Positions 12,854 through 27,500 of a DNA stretch of 27,500 nucleotides are shown in pieces. The DNA is taken from positions 9,365,506 through 9,393,005 of the forward strand of contig CM022670.1 in assembly GCA_012295275.1 (NCBI GenBank). Direction: 5' to 3'. Under the pieces are notes generated by a model, which was given only the letters and a program-made list of their open reading frames with translations, did not search any database and was not told where the DNA came from. How positions within the stretch are numbered: position 1 is the stretch's first letter; each line of letters opens with the position of its first letter. Both the position numbers and the translations under genes were made by a program. This DNA comes from Chrysomallon squamiferum (Eukaryota; Mollusca; Gastropoda; Neomphalida; Peltospiridae).

Positions 12854-12933
12854 TTAATTTTTTTTTTTTTTTTTTGTATTGTGTTATAATCGCTGGTTAG
12901 ACCTTAGAAAATAGAAAAAAAAAAAAAAAAAAA
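12811..12933. repeat. (TTTA)n, poly-T and poly-A cluster
   Basis: TTTA units at about 12811-12854, a T18 run near 12859-12876, and an A20 run near 12914-12933. The T-run and A-run 38 bp apart could form a hairpin. Confidence 0.85.
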
Positions 12934-14446
12934 AGTAAGATAAGGAAAGCTGATACAAAAATTTCCCCCAAAGAATTACGGTAATTTGTTTTCCTTGTCT
13001 CATTTCATAATAATAATACAATACAAATAACACCTAACATGAAAACATCAAATCTCGTTCTCTGTCAGTCAGCCTTGAAATTTTCACATCGTACCAACAT
13101 TCAGTAGGTGATTTATTTGGTTTTCAGAGGCCTTTCAAGGAAAATAAAACACATCAAAGTGTTTAGCAAAATTTATAGTTTAATTTCCTTCTTAAATCTG
13201 AAAGGAAAAACTGACAGTCCTCGTAGTATCATTAGCAAACACTTTCCAAGACAACAAGACAATATAATGAGTGTTTTCTCGACTGGTTTTGTGTTTAGCA
13301 GATAAAGCGTAACTCGGAAAAACGCAAATAGTTATATTAACATAATGATATGGCATGAGTTGTGACAAGTCTGTATCATGAATTAACAAAATGGCTGTTT
13401 GTTTACTAAGAATGAAATTGTTAACAGTGCCTGCTTGTTAAAAATAATAATTAAGACGTAACATTTTTCAATGTCACTCGAAACAGTACCGGTTGCAGAT
13501 CTGGATTAATACATTTAACTTTCATGATAAAAATAATATAGATACGTAACAACAACTATAAAGCAAAGTAAAGTAAAGGAAGTAAATAAATAAAAATAGT
13601 TTGTATATGACAAATGTTTCAGCTCCTAATATACTCTATAAAAAACCGTCTTTTTCAAAGAAGTACAGAAACGGATTTTTTGTAAAATGAAACAGTTCCT
13701 TGCTAAGGTACACAACAGTAAAATTAACCATAACTGTAGAACACTTGAATGATAAAGTTGAAATGAACAATGGGGGGGGGGAATGTTAGATTAAACAATG
13801 GGGAGGGGTTAAATTGCTTATATCATTCAGACTTTATTTTATAATCGTTGAAATGGGAAGCCGAATCTCACTGTGGTTTGACCCGTATTTACAAATACCT
13901 CTTCAAGTAAATTACAAAAAGATGACGTTTAGGATTACATACTGATTTTAAATGTCTTAGAAAAAAAGGTAATAGAATAGCATGACTCGTACAGAAATAA
14001 TAATAGACTCTTTATGACACGAGAAACAAAATTCCGGAATTAGATAACATCAGATAGAAGCTAAAAAAAACAGGATGTTTCTTTAATAAAGGTACATTAA
14101 CACGCACTGAACATTACAAAACATTCTTATTGTTGAAAACAAAATACGTACAGATTGTTTGTTTAATAAAAGATGGCTTACGTTTTTATTTTTAAATTAT
14201 GACACATTCTATAAACAGTTAACATATTAAATTATGGTATGAAGTACAGCTTATTTATTTACATTTGGAAGGAAACAAGACATTACTGATTACTCTTAGT
14301 GTTATTTGCATTGGTGTATCTTATGAATAATGTCAGTGTTTGTTTCAGATTAGTTTATATAGTTACTTTATACAGAAACTGGACATTTCTGTTTTTAGTA
14401 TACTCTTTAGCTGTTAATTACTGTTTGTTTTTGTTTTTTTTACCAG
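12934..14446. other. No gene supported
   Basis: AT-rich DNA. A G10 run lies at 13772-13781, and a shorter AACAATGGGGAGGGG copy of its context lies about 25 bp downstream. Overlapping frames at 13108-13305 (+) and 13192-13389 (-) are unrecognised. Confidence 0.4.
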
Positions 14447-14713
14447 GAAGAAATAAAACCACTACTTCTTCTTGTATATTTTGTACTGGTATGTGAATTA
14501 CATTAATAACTGTACTGATTTTAGACTGAGACCTTTCATACTGGGAAGATACTGAAACAGTTTTAATCTAATTACATGGGCATTTCATATTATATTAATT
14601 TAGTGTTTGTTTTGTTACCAGTTCCCAATGATCAGCGTGTTATCAACTACGTCCACCGGTACCTAACCATCAATGTCAAATACTTCGACCACATGTTCAC
14701 CCACATGGTCTGA
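14447..14713 (+). other. Tentative two-part spliced open frame (14447-14488 joined to 14622-14713)
   Basis: The first part lies between acceptor TTTTTTTTACCAG and donor GTATGTGA. The second follows acceptor TTTTGTTACCAG. Joining them in phase 1 gives a readable peptide ending VPNDQRVINYVHRYLT...FTHMV and TGA at 14711-14713. The second part is clearly less AT-rich than its surroundings. I do not recognise the peptide. It ends in a stop, so in this frame it cannot lead into the GRXCR exons. It could be the last exons of another gene, an alternative terminal exon, or chance. Confidence 0.25.
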
Positions 14714-14766
14714 TTTCACTGTTTATCGCAAAGTTGCACCTGTCGCCACAATTACCGCACTCTTAA

Positions 14767-14825
14767 TGACGCAACAATGCGACAGCAGTCACGTGATCAA
14801 GTGCCAGCAGAATTGGTTATAAAAG
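14767..14825 (+). promoter_or_regulatory. Candidate promoter-like cluster (TGACGCAA, E-box CACGTG, TATAAAAG)
   Basis: TGACGCAA (a CRE/C-EBP-like composite) lies at 14767, a palindromic E-box CACGTG at 14790-14795, and TATAAAAG at 14818-14825, in an order and spacing plausible for a core promoter. It lies about 660 bp before the microexon. Single matches to short motifs are weak evidence. Confidence 0.2.
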
Positions 14826-15165
14826 TTTAACGATGCATAGACATAAACACATAAAGGTAGTTTCATTTATAGCTGTTTATCAACAGGCAATATATCTTTC
14901 ACTTTACGGTTTATGTTCTTTCTGAAAGACATCGCCAAGCCTGTTTACGCGATGTCTGGTACCAGCGCGTCAACGTGACGTGCAGAAAAGAAACGTATTT
15001 TGCGTTTAAAAATAAACATTTTGAAAAGGTTGTTGACGATTTGTGTTGTGTTGTGTCATGTTACGTTCTGCTGTGCTATTTATTTTCGCGTACGCGTAGA
15101 ATGATGAAATATTAAATTAATATTTTGTTAGTTATTTAGATGTCTGTTGATACAAAAACAATGAG
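14826..15165. other. CpG-richer spacer, no gene seen
   Basis: Contains CGCGTACGCG (about 15088-15097) and several CpG dinucleotides around 14930-15000, unusual for this window. No exon is supported. Confidence 0.4.
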
Positions 15166-15166
15166 A

Positions 15167-15225
<59 letters not shown>

Positions 15226-15320
15226 ACATTGATTCATTCATTTAATTATTTATTCATTCGTTCATTTATTTGTGCATGTATTCAGTTATATGAGTAACAT
15301 TTTTTTATTTTTTTTTTTTT
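15166..15320. repeat. (AT)n, (ATC)n, TTCA/TTTA units and poly-T cluster
   Basis: AT units at 15168-15194, ATC units at 15198-15224, degenerate TTCATTTA units to about 15275, and a T-run near 15301-15326. Confidence 0.85.
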
Positions 15321-15485
15321 TTTTTTCATCACTACAATTTTTCATTCACTGAACTCAAAAATATTTTACTTTCAGTCTATAATTTATATTTTAGTATTTT
15401 GACAAGTACATCGCATGACGGTTTTAGCAATTTCATTATTTTACATTTTATTTAGTTTTCCATTTTCTTTGTGTGTGAATTTCAG

Positions 15486-24669
<9,184 letters not shown>

Positions 24670-25322
24670 AGTATTTGTAATACTGTTTTCAAGTCTTTCA
24701 ATTGTTTATGAGTTTCTCTTCTTTTTTTTTTTTTTTTTTTTTTTCTCTCTCTTTTTCCAGTCAGGATTTTGAAAGATTACTGAAGACTTATTTTCTTGTG
24801 TTCATTACCCTGGATTATTTTCTTTGTGTTAGAAATTCAAAACATCCACTGTATCTAACGAAAGATGAGCTAATGAATCTACGCAAATCAACATCATAGA
24901 AACGTAACCTTGGAAGTTCTTTAGAAATGAAGACATTTAAAAAAAAAGACGTTAAAATCGGCCCTTCCTAAAGTATTGTAAAATATATTTATATATCAGG
25001 GACTGATGTGAGCCATTGTTTAAACAATTTTAATCCAGTTTTGAAATTTATTTGGATTTATATCGTATCGAATTTATTTAGATCGTGAAATTCCTTTGAC
25101 AATGTCCTGTTTTTTGGTTTGTATTTTTCAGTTTTTATTTATTTGTTAATTGCCGTTTTTAATAGCATTTATAGATATAAATGAAACTAGTCATATTATG
25201 ACACTATCAGTTTCTACAAAAATTTATAGTCAATGTAAAAAGCAATGAAACAAAAGTTAGCATTTCTTGTGATTTCATTCAATTATATAACCAGATATGC
25301 TCATTTGATTGTCATAAACATT

Positions 25323-25505
25323 TCACCGTTTGGCTACTAATTTATCCATTAATAATTTTTTGGCGAATTTATATAATTTTCTAATCATTTTACGGCTCTG
25401 CTGTGGTTTTGGAACGTTTATTGTTTTTGAAATATATTCATTCATTTTGTCTTTGTGTCCGGTGAAAACATTTATAGCTGAATAATCGTTTACTTGAACC
25501 ATCAT
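25323..25505 (-). other. Unassigned 60-codon minus-strand open frame
   Basis: A lysine-rich peptide (ends KKLLMDKLVAKR) lies antisense within the presumed 3' UTR. No family is recognised and there are no flanking signals. Probably chance. Confidence 0.15.
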
Positions 25506-25820
25506 GAATAAGTTTTATAAATTTTATTACTTCTTCCTATTAAGATACTGTACATGTTTTAACCACTGATTATGTTAGAGATCGAGTAGAAAATCTCATT
25601 TTTGAACTAAAACATCTCTAACTAATCCGTAAGATGTATTTTTCTGTTGTATTTTCAAACTTGCATTTATATATGCAGATATATTTTTAAATAGTATAAC
25701 ACTAATAATCATTTTTCTAAATTTTTATCAGTCAGAATCGATTGAACTTGTCTTTGAAATTGAACATCGTTTGATATATATACAGTTGATACATAAAATT
25801 CATTCTGTTTTATTAATCAG

Positions 25821-25826
25821 AATAAA
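25821..25826 (+). terminator. Candidate polyadenylation signal AATAAA
   Basis: An exact AATAAA lies about 1.15 kb after the GRXCR-like stop codon and is the first I noted on this strand after the stop. Cleavage would be expected 10-30 nt later. In DNA this AT-rich the hexamer also occurs by chance, so support is modest. Confidence 0.4.
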
Positions 25827-26027
25827 ATATTTATAAATGAAACTGCAACTGCTTTTAATCCATTAGAGCAAAATGTCGAGATTTTCAAAGAGGTTTCTTC
25901 ACGTACAACGATTCGTCTCGGAATCCTGGAGTGTTGAAGTGGTTATAAATGTACTGTTCATTAGGTTTTGAAAATAGAATATTTTGGTTTTTTAGTTCAG
26001 CGCCTACAAATCAATGAAGTTCCCGCC

Positions 26028-26117
26028 GAAAAAAAAATAAAATAAAAATAAAATAAAAAATAAAAAATAAAAAATAAAAAAAAAAAAAATAAAAAAAAAA
26101 AAAAAAAAATAAAAATA
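26028..26117. repeat. A-rich (AAAAT)n block
   Basis: AAAAT and longer A-runs, about 90 bp with almost no other bases. Confidence 0.88.
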
Positions 26118-26711
26118 TTTTTTTCATGATTATTATAATGAAAACGTACCAAATAATCCGTTTTTTTTTTTTAAAATAAATATTAAATTATAACACTGTT
26201 GTTTTAATGCTTATTTTCTACTTCACGATACTACTTCATTTGTCTAGCAGATGCAAGACATCAGTATGAAAAATAATGAACAAGGACATTTCTATGCAGT
26301 GCGAAAAAAAACCCCAAAACGTCCTTATGGCGATTTGAAATTTGTTTGGACGCAAAGTAGTCTTACATTCTAATAGCCTCAGTATTAACTGTCTGAACTC
26401 GAGCAAAGCCATTTCATCTTGGCGTTCATTCAGTTACTGAATGACTGAGTTGAAACGTATTTGCTTTCTTCGACGGTTTAAAACCTTGCAGTCCATTGTG
26501 TGAAGGGTTTATGAATTGAATTTATTCAGTGGCAGAAAAATGTGTTTTAGCTTAGGCCTATCTATCCCAGATTTGTCACAGTATTATACATTTTAGCATC
26601 ATAAAACTACTTAATTTTGATAATGTGAAGTATATTTTCTGTTGATAATATTTATTAATATATATATAAATTTATTTAATTTTTTTATTTTTATCGTTGC
26701 GTTGTTATGAT

Positions 26712-26828
26712 GTTGGTGATTGTAGTAACATTAGATTTTGTTCTGTACGAATTTTGTGAATTGATTAATTTTTATTATTGCTGGTGATTGCAATAACGTT
26801 ATATTTTGTTTTGTATGATTTTTTGTTT
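26712..26828. repeat. Diverged direct repeat with 68-bp period
   Basis: GTTGGTGATTGTAGTAACAT at 26712 reappears as GCTGGTGATTGCAATAACGT at 26780, and similarity continues through ATTTTGTTCTGTA versus ATTTTGTTTTGTA. About 45 bp are alignable. Confidence 0.7.
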
Positions 26829-27500
26829 TTGTTTTGGCATGGGTGAACTAATTATAGAAATTAACACAATTTTTGTCTGACCATCAGATTATATTTGTTT
26901 GCTGTTTTTTTTTTTTTTTTTTTTTTAACTAACTGTTGTTTTTCACTAATTTGGTACGGAGCAAAAATTTTAGAAATGATTCTTATTTTCAGTATATTAT
27001 TATCTTGTTTTGTTATCATTTACGTGGATAAGGTTGTTCGGTCTTTGCAATAGCCTACAAAATTAAAAACAATGTATAAATTCCATACTGTGGACAGAAA
27101 ACGAACCCGGATGTGTACTAGTCGCGTCACTCGACTGGTTTTTGTTTTCTTTATTACGAAATTCCCACACTGTTTCTGAAATCCTCGATCTAACGCGATG
27201 AACTGAATCATGTCGAAATATTTGAATAAATATAATAAATACATTTAAAAATATTAATAATAATAATAAAATAAAATTTAAAAAAATGATTACAAGAACA
27301 ATGAAGATCCTATCTTATTATTTCTACAGAATATTTACGCCTTTATTTAATTTTTTATTTATTTATTTATTTTTTTCTGCATTGTGTATCAGAATTTGTA
27401 TCTGATGGTAAATAGTGAATATCATTGTGTATGAATTATTAATTATGTTTAAGTTGTGCTTATTTAAAAATTTGTAACAATAATTAATTTAAAAAAAAAA

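Larger units (their letters stand above)
24670..25850 (+). other. Probable 3' UTR of the GRXCR-like gene
   Basis: This AT-rich stretch follows the TGA stop directly. It contains a T23 run at 24722-24744, followed by a strong acceptor-like sequence ending TTTTTCCAG at 24760. The first AATAAA I see downstream is at 25821. The extent is inferred, because no transcript evidence is available here. A 45-codon open segment after the acceptor-like site (QDFERLLKTYF onward, stop at 24897-24899) has a coding-like look but matches nothing I recognise. Confidence 0.45.
25851..27500. other. Downstream DNA, no gene seen
   Basis: AT-rich DNA with an A/AAAAT-rich block at 26028-26117, T-runs at 26161-26172 and 26907-26926, a diverged duplication at 26712-26828, and a 74-codon minus-strand frame at 27020-27244 that I do not recognise. 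The window ends in an A-run. Confidence 0.5.

Overview
The window is AT-rich, intron-rich animal DNA crowded with long simple-sequence arrays: (CT)n/(AG)n, (ATT)n, (ATTT)n and (GTAT)n. It holds the 3' part of one recognisable protein-coding gene on the + strand, a member of the glutaredoxin domain-containing cysteine-rich protein family (GRXCR). The family assignment, the 'YTTSM' active-site region (as I recall it, closer to invertebrate than vertebrate members) and the microsatellite load suggest an invertebrate. I suspect a lophotrochozoan such as a mollusc, but the sequence alone does not prove this.

Layout. Positions 1 to about 14.4 kb contain no gene I can support; this is either intergenic or the 5' introns of the same gene. 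It carries microsatellites, a 21-bp minisatellite of eight units (3990-4157), and an inverted-repeat-bounded element of about 910 bp (5995-6904) with microsatellites inside it. From 14.4 to 15.1 kb there is a less AT-rich, CpG-richer block with splice-like signals, an E-box and a TATA-like box. Its meaning is unsettled.

The GRXCR-like gene is read in four exons: a 15-nt microexon (15486-15500), a thioredoxin-fold exon (19087-19323), a short exon (23027-23092) and the terminal cysteine-rich exon (24481-24669). All joins are phase 0, and together they give 168 C-terminal codons plus a stop. The N-terminal exons were not found. The introns (3586, 3703 and 1388 bp) are full of microsatellites. 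The last one contains a roughly 330-bp degraded DNA-transposon-like element resembling the vertebrate MER2/Tigger family.

Downstream of the stop codon lies a candidate 3' UTR of about 1.2 kb with an AATAAA at 25821, then AT-rich DNA with a diverged 68-bp-period duplication and no supported gene. No tRNA, rRNA, CRISPR array or bacterial-type operon was seen.
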